This document shows positions 26,045 to 35,530 of a stretch of 64,000 nt of DNA, one piece after another. Below the pieces are notes generated by a model. It was given only the letters and a program-made list of their open reading frames with translations. It searched no databases and was not told the origin of the DNA. Positions within the stretch are counted from its first letter, which is position 1. Every line of letters starts with the position of its first letter. The position numbers were made by a program, and so were the translations under genes. Source of the stretch: CALKXV01 sp964632495 (GTDB lineage: Bacteria; Pseudomonadota; Alphaproteobacteria; Rhodobacterales; Rhodobacteraceae); NCBI GenBank assembly GCA_964632495.1, contig CAZWDS010000009.1, forward strand, positions 1 through 64,000, written 5' to 3'.

Positions 26045-27825
26045 TGGCCGATCTATTGTCCCTTTCCCAAGACGCTCAAGCCGTGCTGTCGCTTTTGGTG
26101 GTGATTGGCATGTTCGTGTTGTTCTTGCGCGAAACTTATCCGCCCGAGGTCACGGCTATCTTCACGGCGGCGACCTTATTCGTTTTCGGCCTGTTGCCCT
26201 ATGAAGCGGCTGTGACGGTGCTGGCCAATCCGGCCCCTTGGACGATTGCGGCGATGTTCGTGGTCATGGGCGCTTTGGTCAGAACCGGCGCGTTGGAATG
26301 GTTCACCCAAGCCGCCGAAGCCCGCGCGGAAACCCAACCTGCCTTGGCAATTGGCCTTTTGATTGTTTTGGTCATCGTGGCCTCGGCTTTCGTGAATAAC
26401 ACGCCCGTCGTGCTGGTGATGATTCCTGTGTTTGTGACCCTGTCAAAGAAGCTGGGCACCGTGCCATCAAAGCTGCTGATCCCTTTGTCCTATGCCGCGA
26501 TTTTGGGGGGCACGCTGACGCTGATCGGCACCTCGACCAACCTTCTGGTCGACGGGGTGGCGCGCAGCGCCGGGCTGGAGGCGTTTTCGATCTTCGAGGT
26601 CACGCCCCTGGCCATCATCCTTGTGGTCTGGGGCATGCTTTATCTGCGGTTTGTGGCCCCCCGCCTGTTGCCCCATCGTCCCAGCCTTGCCGCTTTGATG
26701 TCGGATACGTCGAAACGCAAGTTCTTTACGGAAGTTGCCGTGCCGGAGGACAGCGGCTTGATCGGCCGAAACGTTTCGGACGTGGACCTGTTTCGCCGCG
26801 ACGGGGTGCGCGTGGTGGATGTCCTGCGCGGAGATCTGTCGCTGCGCCGCGATATGAAGGGCGTTGTGCTTGAGGCGGGGGACCGCGTGGTTTTGCGCAC
26901 TCAGATTGGCGAGCTTTTGGGCTTGCAGGAAAGCAAAGAAGTGCGACTGGTCGACAAACTGTCGTCGGTCGAAACCTCTACCGTTGAAGTGCTGATAACC
27001 CCCGGTGCCACCATCCTTGGCCGGTCTTTGGGGCAACTTCGATTGCGTCGCCGTTATGGTGTTTATCCCTTGGCCGTGCACCGCAACAACGCCAATATCG
27101 GACGCCAACTGGACGATGTGGTGATCCGCGTGGGCGATACGTTGTTGTTGGAAGGCGCGCCCGAAGACATTGGCCGTTTGGCACAGGATGCCGGGCTGGT
27201 GAACGTGGCGCAGCCGTCCGACCGGGCGTTTCGCCGCTCGCAAGCGCCGATGGCGCTTGTTGCTATCGCGGGGATTGTCGTGTTGGCCGCTCTCGGCGTG
27301 GCCCCCATTCTGGCGTTGGCCATGGTTGCGGTGGCGGCTGTCTTTGTGACCCGCTGCATCGATGCTGACGAGGCCTTTGCCGCCATCGACGTGCGATTGC
27401 TGGCGCTGATCTTCTCGATGTTGGCCGTGGGTGCGTCGTTGGAACACACCGGTGCCATTGCCTTGATCGTCGATTGGATCTCGCCCGCATTGGCCAGCCT
27501 GCCGCCTTGGGCGATTGTCTGGGCGATTTATCTTTTGACCTCGGTCCTGACGGAAATGGTGTCGAACAATGCCGTCGCCGTCGTCGTCACACCCTTGGCC
27601 ATCGGTTTGGCTGCCTCGCTTGGGGTTGATCCGCGACCCTTGGTTGTGGCGGTAATGATCGCCGCCTCAGCCGCGTTCTCAACACCCGTCGGATACCAAA
27701 CCAACATGCTGGTCTATGGCCCGGGCGGATACCGTTTCACCGATTTCCTGAAAGTTGGATTGCCCCTGAACCTGTCGATTGGCATGCTGGCCTCTTTCAT
27801 GATCCCGTTTTTCTGGCCGCTTTGA
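26041..27825 (+). CDS. SLC13-family permease with TrkA-C domains
   Basis: A 594-aa divalent anion/Na+ symporter-like protein. About eleven membrane helices are interrupted by a soluble middle part (about residues 215-385) containing two RCK/TrkA-C domains (EAGDRVVLRTQIGELLGLQE; RVGDTLLLEGAPEDIGRLA). Signature segments FVNNTPVVLVMIPVF and STNLLVDGVARSAG are in the first half, and SNNAVAVVVTPLAIGLAASL with TPVGYQTNMLVYGPGGY in the second. The substrate could be sulfate, dicarboxylate or similar. Start: GTG 26041 overlapping the previous stop, or ATG 26044. Confidence 0.93.
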   Translation: MMADLLSLSQDAQAVLSLLVVIGMFVLFLRETYPPEVTAIFTAATLFVFGLLPYEAAVTVLANPAPWTIAAMFVVMGALVRTGALEWFTQAAEARAETQPALAIGLLIVLVIVASAFVNNTPVVLVMIPVFVTLSKKLGTVPSKLLIPLSYAAILGGTLTLIGTSTNLLVDGVARSAGLEAFSIFEVTPLAIILVVWGMLYLRFVAPRLLPHRPSLAALMSDTSKRKFFTEVAVPEDSGLIGRNVSDVDLFRRDGVRVVDVLRGDLSLRRDMKGVVLEAGDRVVLRTQIGELLGLQESKEVRLVDKLSSVETSTVEVLITPGATILGRSLGQLRLRRRYGVYPLAVHRNNANIGRQLDDVVIRVGDTLLLEGAPEDIGRLAQDAGLVNVAQPSDRAFRRSQAPMALVAIAGIVVLAALGVAPILALAMVAVAAVFVTRCIDADEAFAAIDVRLLALIFSMLAVGASLEHTGAIALIVDWISPALASLPPWAIVWAIYLLTSVLTEMVSNNAVAVVVTPLAIGLAASLGVDPRPLVVAVMIAASAAFSTPVGYQTNMLVYGPGGYRFTDFLKVGLPLNLSIGMLASFMIPFFWPL

Positions 27826-27905
27826 TCCACGCTTCCTTAAGATTTGATTTGCGTTTTCCCGCCACTCCCCTTTGATCCCCTGAGACCCAAACGGAGCCGA
27901 CCCCC

Positions 27906-28937
27906 ATGAACATCAAACTGCTGAAATCCCTCTGCGAAACCCCCGGAGTGCCCGGTCACGAAGAGCGCGTGCGCAAGATCATCGAAAAAGAGGTGAAAGG
28001 CCTGTTTGACGACGTGTCGACCGATGCCATGGGATCCTTGCACTGCGTGCGCAAGGGCAAGGGCAAGAACCCGCAAAAGATCATGCTGTTGTGCCATATG
28101 GACGAGATCGGGTTTCTGGTCAGCCATATCTCGGACAAGGGATTTTTGTACCTGCAAACCGTCGGTGGATTTGATCCGCGCAATCTATTCTCGCGCCGCG
28201 TTCTGGTCTGCACTGATGCGGGCGACATAAAAGGCGTGATGAACCCGGCCGGACGGCCTGTGCACATCGCATCGCCCGAGGATCGCAAGAAAATCCCAGC
28301 CCCCCATGAATTCTTTGTGGATACGGGTCTTGGGGCCAAAGCCAAGGACGTGGTCAAAGTGGGCGATATGGTGGTGATGGACGAACCGTTTCTGGAAATG
28401 GGCGACAAGATCGTTTCCAAAGCCTTGGACAACCGGATTGCCTGCTGGCTGGGGATCGAAGCGGCGAAGGGTCTGGGCAAAACCAAGACCAAATCGGAAA
28501 TCCATGTTGTCTTTACCACACAGGAAGAGGTTGGCCTTCGCGGTGCCCGTACCGCGTCGTTCCGCGTCGCGCCTGACATTGGCATCGGCATCGACACGAC
28601 ACTGGCCTGCGACACACCGGGCGTGCCCGAACAGGACCGCACCACGGTGCAGGGCCAAGGCTTTGGCCTGCATATCCGCGACGGCAGCTACATCGCCGAC
28701 AAGGGATTGATCGCCGAGGTCGCCGCCTTGGCCGAGAAGAAGAAAATCCCCTATCAGCGCACCATGCTGCGCTCGGGCGGCCAAGACGGAGCCGCCGCCC
28801 AACAAGCCGCCGCCGGGGCCCGCGTGTTCGGTATCGTTGTTGGCACGCGGTATATCCACACAGTGACCGAGATGATCGAAAAGACCGACCTGCAAGCGGC
28901 GAAGGATATCTTGGTGGCGTATTTGAAGGCGAACTAG
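27906..28937 (+). CDS. M42-family metallopeptidase (aminopeptidase/cellulase M type)
   Basis: A 343-aa dinuclear zinc aminopeptidase. Metal and catalytic motifs: LLCHMDEIGFLVSHI (His-x-Asp), KALDNRIACWLGIEA (bridging Asp), FTTQEEVGLRGARTA (catalytic Glu pair), GIDTTLACDTPG (Asp) and the C-terminal GTRYIHTVTEM (His). Members are cytosolic, often dodecameric, and trim peptides. It is preceded by an 80-bp gap after the SLC13 gene and a GGAG site. Confidence 0.93.
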   Translation: MNIKLLKSLCETPGVPGHEERVRKIIEKEVKGLFDDVSTDAMGSLHCVRKGKGKNPQKIMLLCHMDEIGFLVSHISDKGFLYLQTVGGFDPRNLFSRRVLVCTDAGDIKGVMNPAGRPVHIASPEDRKKIPAPHEFFVDTGLGAKAKDVVKVGDMVVMDEPFLEMGDKIVSKALDNRIACWLGIEAAKGLGKTKTKSEIHVVFTTQEEVGLRGARTASFRVAPDIGIGIDTTLACDTPGVPEQDRTTVQGQGFGLHIRDGSYIADKGLIAEVAALAEKKKIPYQRTMLRSGGQDGAAAQQAAAGARVFGIVVGTRYIHTVTEMIEKTDLQAAKDILVAYLKAN

Positions 28938-29054
28938 GCGGGGTGGCATTGCGGGCTGAAGCTGTCGGTCACTAGATGCGCCGGAATTTATGTCGAAGTG
29001 GTGCAAAACCAGAGAGTAGATTACCAGACGATTCCTGGTTTGCGGGCGAGCAAT

Positions 29055-29270
29055 ATGAAACGTGTCGATGTCGTGAAATGGGTGGCGACAGTTATCCAAT
29101 TGATAGGTTATGGCCTTACTGGCCTCAACGTCGTTCCTTGGAACGTCTTCGCATTCATCGTGGGGATCGTTCTTTGGTTTCTCGTTGGTGTGATGTGGAA
29201 AGATCGTGCGATTATGGTGGTTCACATTGGTGCATTCATCGCCATTGTTGGGGGCTACATCAGTTCATAG
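29055..29270 (+). CDS. small two-span membrane protein, unknown
   Basis: A 71-aa protein with two to three hydrophobic segments (VVKWVATVIQLIGYGLTGLN; FAFIVGIVLWFLVGVMW; MVVHIGAFIAIVGGYI). The frame is open from 28998, but the ATG at 29055 starts the natural hydrophobic protein and has GGGCGAG upstream. Composition is less GC-rich than its neighbours. It is of a type common in Rhodobacterales; no function can be named. Confidence 0.7.
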   Translation: MKRVDVVKWVATVIQLIGYGLTGLNVVPWNVFAFIVGIVLWFLVGVMWKDRAIMVVHIGAFIAIVGGYISS

Positions 29271-29442
29271 TTCGCTCTTGGCATGGTAGGTATAGGCACA
29301 ATGGGAACATTTAACTCTATGCCCGCATTCCCTGACCGATCGAGAAGACTATCCGCGACAATGTTCAGCCAACTTGCTCTGGCCAAGCCACTAGCCTAGC
29401 CTAGCCTTGGTCACGGATTGAAAACACCCCGGGGGACTGTTG

Positions 29443-30177
29443 ATGGATCTAGGAGTATGGGCGTCGTGGTATGATCTGAAGGAGTCCGACAGGGCCACGT
29501 TCCAAGATTGGGCGCATCGCGAATACCTGCCCTATCTCAGAACCATGCCGGGCATCGCTTGGGTGGCGCAGTATGCCAACGAAGGTGGCGGGCCGGGCAT
29601 GGACCAACTGGTTGAAAACGTCATTGGCCATACGGACGATGAAATGGGCAATGGCTCGCAATTTGTCATTCTGGTCGGCGCGGCCTCGCCCCATACGTTC
29701 TTCAATCCGTATATCCCCGAGGTCGAATGGCCCGACGGGTTCCAAGAGATGCTGGACAAACGGCAAGGCCTGCGCAGCGCGATTTTGGCGGAAGTGCACC
29801 GGGTGGACGGACCAGATGGCGAGACGACGCCAATCGGCGGACCTCCGGGGCCATATATTCAGATGGGGTCATTTCGGATGAGCCGGGAAGACAAGGATTT
29901 CGAGATCGGCAAATGGTATGCTCAGTTCCGGCTTCCTTACATGGCGGGGATGCCGGGCAGTATCCGCACGCGCAAGTTCGTGGGCGTCGCGGGGTGGGCC
30001 AAACACGCGATCCTTTACGAATTCACATCGGCTGAAGCGCGAATGCAGCACTTTGAAATCAAACATGAAACCCATGGACTGGAGTCCGGAGCATGGCACA
30101 CGAAGGTCATTCCCTTCACCGTCCATAGCCCCGGTTCCCCCGTCATTGGGCCGCGTCTTTGGCCGCCTTTGGACTAG
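29443..30177 (+). CDS. tandem alpha/beta-barrel-like protein, unknown
   Basis: A 244-aa soluble protein not recognised by name. The two halves resemble each other: FQDWAHREYLPYLRTMPGI (about residues 20-40) and IGKWYAQFRLPYMAGMPGSI (about 158-178), each followed by a beta segment (WVAQYANE; RTRKFVGV) and later a strand-helix pair (FVILVGAASPHTFF; AILYEFTSAEARMQ). This suggests a duplicated ferredoxin-like dimeric alpha/beta barrel (EthD/ABM type), which often handles small aromatic or haem-like ligands; this is inference. GGGGGA lies before ATG 29443. Convergent with the AhpD-like gene, 1 bp apart. Confidence 0.75.
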   Translation: MDLGVWASWYDLKESDRATFQDWAHREYLPYLRTMPGIAWVAQYANEGGGPGMDQLVENVIGHTDDEMGNGSQFVILVGAASPHTFFNPYIPEVEWPDGFQEMLDKRQGLRSAILAEVHRVDGPDGETTPIGGPPGPYIQMGSFRMSREDKDFEIGKWYAQFRLPYMAGMPGSIRTRKFVGVAGWAKHAILYEFTSAEARMQHFEIKHETHGLESGAWHTKVIPFTVHSPGSPVIGPRLWPPLD

Positions 30178-30178
30178 G

Positions 30179-30850
30179 CTATTCCGCCGCCGTTTGAAGC
30201 TTGCGCTCGGCCGCGCCCACTTCCGCGAATTTCGACGCAAACGCCTCGATATCCTCGATTGTGACACCTTCGACCGCGTCCCATTGCTTGCGGTTGTAGT
30301 CTTCGGTCTCAAGGTCAGTGCGGAAACTGTCGTTCAACCGGTTGATCATGTTGAACATGGCGCAAGCCATTGAAATCTCGACAATCTCGGTGTCTGTGAA
30401 ATTGGCCTTCATATCATCCCAGACCTGGGTTTCCCTTTGCGCCGTGTTTTTGGTCATCGCCTCGGACCAAGCAATCGCAGCGCGGTCCCGGTCATTGAAC
30501 AGGGGGCTGGTTTTGTAACTGTCATCCATCATGGCTTCCAGTTCTTCGTCCGTCATGCCCAAGCCCTGACCAAAAACCGAAGTATGCGCCGTGCAATATG
30601 AACAAGCGTTCACCATAGAGGTCTTGATGCAGGCCAGCCCGCGCAACCGCACGTCCGTGCTGGCGCCGAGATCAGGCTGACGCACTGCGGCGACCAATCC
30701 ACCGAACCAGCGGGCCAGATAGGGGCTGTGGGTGGATAGAATGCGTTGCAGGTTCGCGGTGCGCCCTAAAAACTGATCCGATCCTTCAAAAACCAGCTTT
30801 GCGGTTCCGGTGGCCTCGTCATGGCTCATGCCGCTAAGTCTCTGAGTCAT
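30179..30850 (-). CDS. AhpD/carboxymuconolactone decarboxylase-like protein
   Basis: A 223-aa all-helical protein of the CMD/AhpD superfamily. It carries the redox CxxC with the following His, in the segment NACSYCTAHTSVFGQGLGMT (about residues 85-105), the AhpD-type proton relay. Two-domain members of this type act as peroxidase-like or uncharacterised oxidoreductases. The frame is open to 31090, but GGGAGG is well placed before ATG 30850. Confidence 0.88.
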   Translation of the reverse strand: MTQRLSGMSHDEATGTAKLVFEGSDQFLGRTANLQRILSTHSPYLARWFGGLVAAVRQPDLGASTDVRLRGLACIKTSMVNACSYCTAHTSVFGQGLGMTDEELEAMMDDSYKTSPLFNDRDRAAIAWSEAMTKNTAQRETQVWDDMKANFTDTEIVEISMACAMFNMINRLNDSFRTDLETEDYNRKQWDAVEGVTIEDIEAFASKFAEVGAAERKLQTAAE

Positions 30851-31133
30851 CGTGGTGTCCTCCCAATGGTCTTTGTGCTGCGCCGATCTGAACACGGAGC
30901 CGCAATAAAATTCAGTGATGCACGAAGGTGGGCGGTTTCTGCATTTCATGTCAACGCCGCGCCGATTGAGAGATCTTCTATGACCTATCTGGTTTGGTAC
31001 TACCTTGTGATTGGTGGGGTTGAGCCCAGAGCTAACACATTTGGTGCGACGCGCTGACCAGTGCGGATCAAAGGCGAAGCCGCCGCGCAAAGCATGGCCG
31101 TCCCGCGGCCAGGATTTCGCGTTGCGCAGGACG

Positions 31134-32045
31134 TTAGGCGACGGACAAAACCCGCCACGCCTTCATCCGTGCGCGAAACCAGCTTCGCTGTCGTTTGGCG
31201 TATTGCCGGGTGGCGATGATCGCAGCTTGGCGGGCATCTTCCAGCGATATTTCACCCCGGACATGGGCGATCAGGTCTGCCGCTCCGATGGCCTTGGCCG
31301 AAGGCAGGGCGGGGTGCCAGTCTTTGGCATTCCGGCGGGCTTCGTCCAAAGCGCCAGCCGCCAACATCTGATCAAAGCGCTGCTCGATCCGGGGCGTCAG
31401 CCAGTCTTTTGGTGCGTCGATCAAAAGGGCTTGGGCGCGATCCAAGGGCAACAGCGCCGGGCCGGTGTCATCCTGCCAATCGGCTAAGCCGCGCCCGGTG
31501 GCTTGTAAGACCTCCCAAGCCCGCTGAATGCGCATAGGGTTCTGTCGATCAATGCGCGCCGCCGTTTCCGCGTCCAACTCGGCCAACAGGGCCGGGGCCT
31601 CGCCTGCGGCGATCCGGTCCATGGCGGTTTGCCGGATGGCGTCAGGCGTGGCCGGTATATCGGCCAGACCTTCGGTCAGCGCGGTGAAATACAATCCCGT
31701 GCCACCGACGATCACCGGGGGCGGGCCGTCCAGAAAAGGGGCGACCTCGCGCAACCAATCTCCAACAGAATAAGCCTGATCACCCGGCACATGGCCGTAA
31801 AGCGCGTGCGGGGCCGAAGCCTCGTCCTGCGAAGATGGACGCGCGGTCAGAACCCGCCAATCGTTGTAAACCTGCAAAGCATCCGCATTCACGATAGGAC
31901 CACCCAGTTTCGTCGCGATTTCCATCGCCAACGCCGACTTGCCACTGGCCGTCGGCCCTGCGATCAGCACGGGCTGCGCGGGGTCCAGCGCATTTGCGAT
32001 ATCCTTGAAAGATCCCTCGTTGAACATTCCCGCGTTTTCCGACAT
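31134..32045 (-). CDS. miaA: tRNA dimethylallyltransferase
   Basis: A 303-aa enzyme adding a dimethylallyl group to A37 of tRNAs that read UNN codons. It has the P-loop VLIAGPTASGKSALAMEI, the substrate segment IVNADALQVYNDWRVLTARP, VIVGGTGLYFTALTEGL and the C-terminal RQYAKRQRSWFRARM tRNA-binding signature. The start is uncertain: ATG 32045 or ATG 32027, neither with a strong ribosome site. Divergent from pyrH. Confidence 0.95.
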   Translation of the reverse strand: MSENAGMFNEGSFKDIANALDPAQPVLIAGPTASGKSALAMEIATKLGGPIVNADALQVYNDWRVLTARPSSQDEASAPHALYGHVPGDQAYSVGDWLREVAPFLDGPPPVIVGGTGLYFTALTEGLADIPATPDAIRQTAMDRIAAGEAPALLAELDAETAARIDRQNPMRIQRAWEVLQATGRGLADWQDDTGPALLPLDRAQALLIDAPKDWLTPRIEQRFDQMLAAGALDEARRNAKDWHPALPSAKAIGAADLIAHVRGEISLEDARQAAIIATRQYAKRQRSWFRARMKAWRVLSVA

Positions 32046-32110
32046 TTTCGCGCCGGGCGCAAAGCCCGTCTGCACCAGCCCCCGATCGCACCATTCAAGG
32101 AGTGTGCCCC

Positions 32111-32836
32111 ATGACCCCTTCATCCGATGCCACCTATTCCCGCGTGATGCTGAAGATTTCGGGGGAGGCGCTGATGGGAGATCAGGGCTTTGGTCTGCAC
32201 CCCCCAACGGTCGAACGGATCGCCCGCGAGGTGCAAACCGTCCATGCCTTAGGCGTCGAGGTTTGTATGGTCATCGGCGGCGGCAACATCTTTCGCGGCC
32301 TGCAAGGCAGTGCGCAAGGGATGGAACGGACGACGGCTGACTACATGGGCATGTTGGCCACGGTGATGAACGCGCTGGCCATGCAGTCCGCGCTTGAAGG
32401 TCTTGGCATCCACACGCGGGTGATTTCCGCCATCACCATGAACGAGGTGGCCGAACCCTACATTCGCCGCCGCGCTGTGCGCCACCTTGAAAAGAAACGC
32501 GTCTGCATCTTCGCCGCCGGCACCGGCAACCCCTATTTCACCACCGACACCGCCGCCACTTTGCGCGCCTCTGAAATGTCATGCGAGGCGATCTTTAAGG
32601 GCACCAAGGTGGATGGCGTCTATGACAAAGACCCCGAAAAGCACGACGATGCGGTGCGTTACGATAAAATCACCTATGACGATGTGCTAGCGAAACACCT
32701 GAAGGTCATGGACGCCTCGGCCATCGCGCTTGCCCGCGACAACAACCTGCCGATCATCGTCTTCTCGCTGGACGAACCGGGCGGCTTCAGGGGCATTCTG
32801 GCGGGTGAGGGGACTTACACAATCGTTCAGGACTGA
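32111..32836 (+). CDS. pyrH: UMP kinase
   Basis: A 241-aa amino-acid-kinase-fold enzyme phosphorylating UMP to UDP, an essential step for RNA and envelope precursors. Signatures: VMLKISGEALMGDQGFGL, VMVIGGGNIFRGLQG, AAGTGNPYFTTDTAATLRA and KVMDASAIALARDNNLPI. AAGGAG lies 8 bases before ATG 32111. First gene of the long block leading to bamA; its stop overlaps the dtd start by one base (TGATG). Confidence 0.98.
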   Translation: MTPSSDATYSRVMLKISGEALMGDQGFGLHPPTVERIAREVQTVHALGVEVCMVIGGGNIFRGLQGSAQGMERTTADYMGMLATVMNALAMQSALEGLGIHTRVISAITMNEVAEPYIRRRAVRHLEKKRVCIFAAGTGNPYFTTDTAATLRASEMSCEAIFKGTKVDGVYDKDPEKHDDAVRYDKITYDDVLAKHLKVMDASAIALARDNNLPIIVFSLDEPGGFRGILAGEGTYTIVQD

Positions 32837-33279
32837 TGCGCGCTCTGATCCAACGTGTGTCCGAAGCCAGTGTCACGGTAGACGGCGCGGTCATCGGCCA
32901 GATCGGCCCCGGCCTGTTGATCCTGACGTGCGCTATGGCGGGTGATCCGCCCGAGGTCGTTGCGAAACTGGCCAGCAAAATCTCGAAACTGCGAATTTTC
33001 CCCGATGAAGCTGGCCGGATGAACCGCTCGCTTCTGGATACGGGCGGCGCGGCGCTCGTGGTCAGTCAGTTCACGCTGGCCGCAGACACGTCGCGCGGCA
33101 ACCGACCGGGGTTTTCCACGGCTGCGTCCCCCGACGAAGGGGCCAAGCAGGTCGACGCTTTTGCGTGCGAACTTACCGCCCTTGGCATCGCAGTCGAACA
33201 GGGCCGCTTCGGCGCCGATATGAAAGTCGCCCTGATCAACGACGGCCCGGTGACGATCTGGCTGGATACGGCGGACTAA
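32836..33279 (+). CDS. dtd: D-aminoacyl-tRNA deacylase
   Basis: A 147-aa homodimeric enzyme that removes D-amino acids (and glycine from tRNA-Ala) from mischarged tRNA. Motifs: MRALIQRVSEASVTVDG at the N-terminus, VVSQFTLAADTSRGNRPGFS (SQFTL) and the cross-subunit GVxxP-type segment, seen here as NDGPVTIWLDT. Overlaps pyrH by one base. An inserted dtd between pyrH and frr is unusual compared with pyrH-frr in E. coli. Confidence 0.96.
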   Translation: MRALIQRVSEASVTVDGAVIGQIGPGLLILTCAMAGDPPEVVAKLASKISKLRIFPDEAGRMNRSLLDTGGAALVVSQFTLAADTSRGNRPGFSTAASPDEGAKQVDAFACELTALGIAVEQGRFGADMKVALINDGPVTIWLDTAD

Positions 33280-33423
33280 GGCATGATTCTACGCGTTTTC
33301 ACAGTGACCCATGGTCAAGCCTTGCACAGGAAAGCCACGGTTTCTCTATACAATTGCCGTGGGTTAACGGTATAGAGGGCCGGAACAGCGGCAGACATGC
33401 CGGAATAGAAGTGACGGACGGGC

Positions 33424-33987
33424 ATGGCAGACGACTTTGAAATCGATATCGACGATCTTGAGCGTCGCATGGACGGCGCTATGACCTCTTTACGCCAGGA
33501 ATTTCTGACATTGCGGACAGGGCGGGCTTCTGGCTCGATGTTGGAACCTGTGATGGTGGATGCCTATGGGTCGATGACGCCGATCAACCAGATCGGGACC
33601 GTGAATGTGCCAGAGCCGCGTATGCTGACGGTAAACATCTGGGACAAAGGTCTTGTAAGTAAGGCAGAAAAAGCGATCCGCGAAAGTGGTCTTGGCATTA
33701 ATCCCGTGGTGGATGGCACGATCATCCGTCTGCCGATCCCGGAATTGAACGAAGAACGCCGCCGCGAGTTGTCGAAGGTGGCTGGCACCTATGCGGAAAA
33801 CGCCCGTGTGGCGATCCGCAACGTGCGGCGCGATGGCATGGACCAGATCAAAAAAGCGAAGTCCGACGGTATGAGCGAAGACGACCAGAAGTTTTGGGAG
33901 GCCAGCGTGCAGGAAAGCACGGACAAGGCCATCGAAAAGATCGATGCTGCGCTGGAAAGTAAGCAAGAAGAAATAATGCAGGTGTAA
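33424..33987 (+). CDS. frr: ribosome recycling factor
   Basis: A 187-aa tRNA-mimicking protein that splits post-termination ribosomes with EF-G. It shows the three-helix/beta-barrel plan: DIDDLERRMDGAMTSLRQEF, LRTGRASGSMLEPVMVDAYG, INQIGTVNVPEPRMLTVNIW and the C-terminal helix ESTDKAIEKIDAALESKQEE. Preceded by a 144-bp gap that probably contains its own promoter. Confidence 0.98.
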   Translation: MADDFEIDIDDLERRMDGAMTSLRQEFLTLRTGRASGSMLEPVMVDAYGSMTPINQIGTVNVPEPRMLTVNIWDKGLVSKAEKAIRESGLGINPVVDGTIIRLPIPELNEERRRELSKVAGTYAENARVAIRNVRRDGMDQIKKAKSDGMSEDDQKFWEASVQESTDKAIEKIDAALESKQEEIMQV

Positions 33988-34022
33988 CTTGCAAATGCGG
34001 GGCAGTGATCAGGAGAGCCGTT

Positions 34023-34745
34023 TTGGGCAGTCGTAAAGACCGGGGAATCCCGGAGCATGTAGCTATTATCATGGATGGCAATGGCCGTTGGGCGCAGGCC
34101 CGTGGCAAACCGCGTTTGTTCGGGCATCATGCCGGGGCCAAGCGTGTGCGCGAGATTGTCGAGGCGTGCCCGGATCTGGGTGTGAAGTACCTGACCATCT
34201 TCGCGTTTTCGACCGAGAACTGGAAGCGAACTCAGGCCGAAGTGTCGGGTCTGATGAAGCTGTTCAAGCGCTATTTGATGAGCGAAACCAAAGAATTGAA
34301 AGACGCGGGCGTGCGCGTGCGCTTTATTGGTGATCGCATCAAGCTGGATGAACGCCTTGTCGCCCTGATGGACGATCTTGAGCTTTTGACCTGCGAGAAT
34401 GACAAGCTGCATCTGACCATCGCGCTGAACTACGGCGGGCGGGACGAAGTGGCGCGCGCCACCAAACGTCTGTCGCGTGAAGTGGCGGCGGGCCGGATTG
34501 ATCCAGAGTCAGTCGATGGCGAAACGCTGGCGCGATTCCTGGATACCTATGTTCTGCCGGACCCTGATTTGGTGATCCGCACCAGCGGCGAAGCGCGGAT
34601 TTCAAACTTTTTGCTCTGGCAGACGGCCTATTCTGAATACGAATTTATCGACACGCTTTGGCCCGACTTCACGCGGGAAGAATTCGCCCAAGTGCTGGCC
34701 GGGTTCTGCAATCGCGAAAGGCGGTACGGAGCCGTGCCTGGATGA
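34023..34745 (+). CDS. uppS: undecaprenyl diphosphate synthase
   Basis: A 240-aa cis-prenyltransferase making the C55 lipid carrier for peptidoglycan and O-antigen. Signatures: VAIIMDGNGRWAQARG, HHAGAKRVREIVEACPDLG, YLTIFAFSTENWKR and RTSGEARISNFLLWQTAYSE. The start is inferred as TTG 34023, which has AGGAG 7 bases upstream and yields MGSRKDRGIPEHVA; GTG 34005 would place the ribosome site inside the gene. The ATGA overlap with cdsA indicates coupling. Confidence 0.96.
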   Translation: MGSRKDRGIPEHVAIIMDGNGRWAQARGKPRLFGHHAGAKRVREIVEACPDLGVKYLTIFAFSTENWKRTQAEVSGLMKLFKRYLMSETKELKDAGVRVRFIGDRIKLDERLVALMDDLELLTCENDKLHLTIALNYGGRDEVARATKRLSREVAAGRIDPESVDGETLARFLDTYVLPDPDLVIRTSGEARISNFLLWQTAYSEYEFIDTLWPDFTREEFAQVLAGFCNRERRYGAVPG

Positions 34746-35530
34746 CATCCCAAGGGGGGCAGTGGGGCGATTTAGGACCGCGACTGATGTCAGGCGGGAT
34801 CGCGGCTGTCTTCGGGCTTTGGGTCATGTGGCTGGGCGGCATTCCATTCCACCTTTTGGTCGCGGTGATCTCGGGCATCATGGTCTGGGAAGTGGCCCGC
34901 ATGGTGGGGGCCGGGGAAAAAGCGCCGGTCTTCGGCGCTTTGGCCGGGGTTGGACATCTTCTTCTAACAAGTTTTTCAATCAGTTACACGCTTCCTTTGG
35001 TGTTCGTGCCGGCTCTTTTGGGGATCGGGCAACTGGACAAACACAAAGTCTCATTCGCACTCTTCGCCACATCGATCATGATTGCGGGTCTTGGGCTTGT
35101 GATCCTGCGCGACAACTACGGGTTCATCTGGGTGGCGTGGCTGGCGCTTGTGGTGATTGCGTCGGACATTCTGGGCTACTTTGCAGGCAAGATGATTGGC
35201 GGACCCAAGTTCTGGCCTAAAGTCTCACCCAAGAAAACATGGTCCGGCACCATCGCCGGATGGGTTGGGGCGGCTTTGGTCGCGGTGGTCTATGTGATGA
35301 TGGGATATGCCGGGTGGCAATTGGTTAGCATCTCGATCGCCATCGCCATGGCCGGACAAATGGGCGACGTGGCCGAAAGCGCGTTGAAACGTCGCTCGGG
35401 CGTGAAGGACAGTTCAAACATCCTGCCGGGCCATGGCGGCATGTTTGACCGGTTTGACGCCATGCTGGGCGCTTCGCTGTTTTTGTTGGTGATCGGGCGG
35501 ATCATTCCCTTTCCACCGGTGCCTTTGTGA
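34742..35530 (+). CDS. cdsA: phosphatidate cytidylyltransferase
   Basis: A 262-aa multi-spanning inner-membrane enzyme making CDP-diacylglycerol from phosphatidate and CTP. Seven or so hydrophobic segments are followed by the CDS signature near the C-terminus (SALKRRSGVKDSSNILPGHG, then FDRFDAML). Overlaps uppS (ATGA) and dxr (GTGA) by 4 bp on each side. Confidence 0.96.
   Translation: MTSQGGQWGDLGPRLMSGGIAAVFGLWVMWLGGIPFHLLVAVISGIMVWEVARMVGAGEKAPVFGALAGVGHLLLTSFSISYTLPLVFVPALLGIGQLDKHKVSFALFATSIMIAGLGLVILRDNYGFIWVAWLALVVIASDILGYFAGKMIGGPKFWPKVSPKKTWSGTIAGWVGAALVAVVYVMMGYAGWQLVSISIAIAMAGQMGDVAESALKRRSGVKDSSNILPGHGGMFDRFDAMLGASLFLLVIGRIIPFPPVPL

Noticed and set aside
33283..33375. 30-codon ATG frame between dtd and frr
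   Set aside because: Very short, no ribosome site and no hydrophobic or conserved pattern; more likely promoter region of frr.
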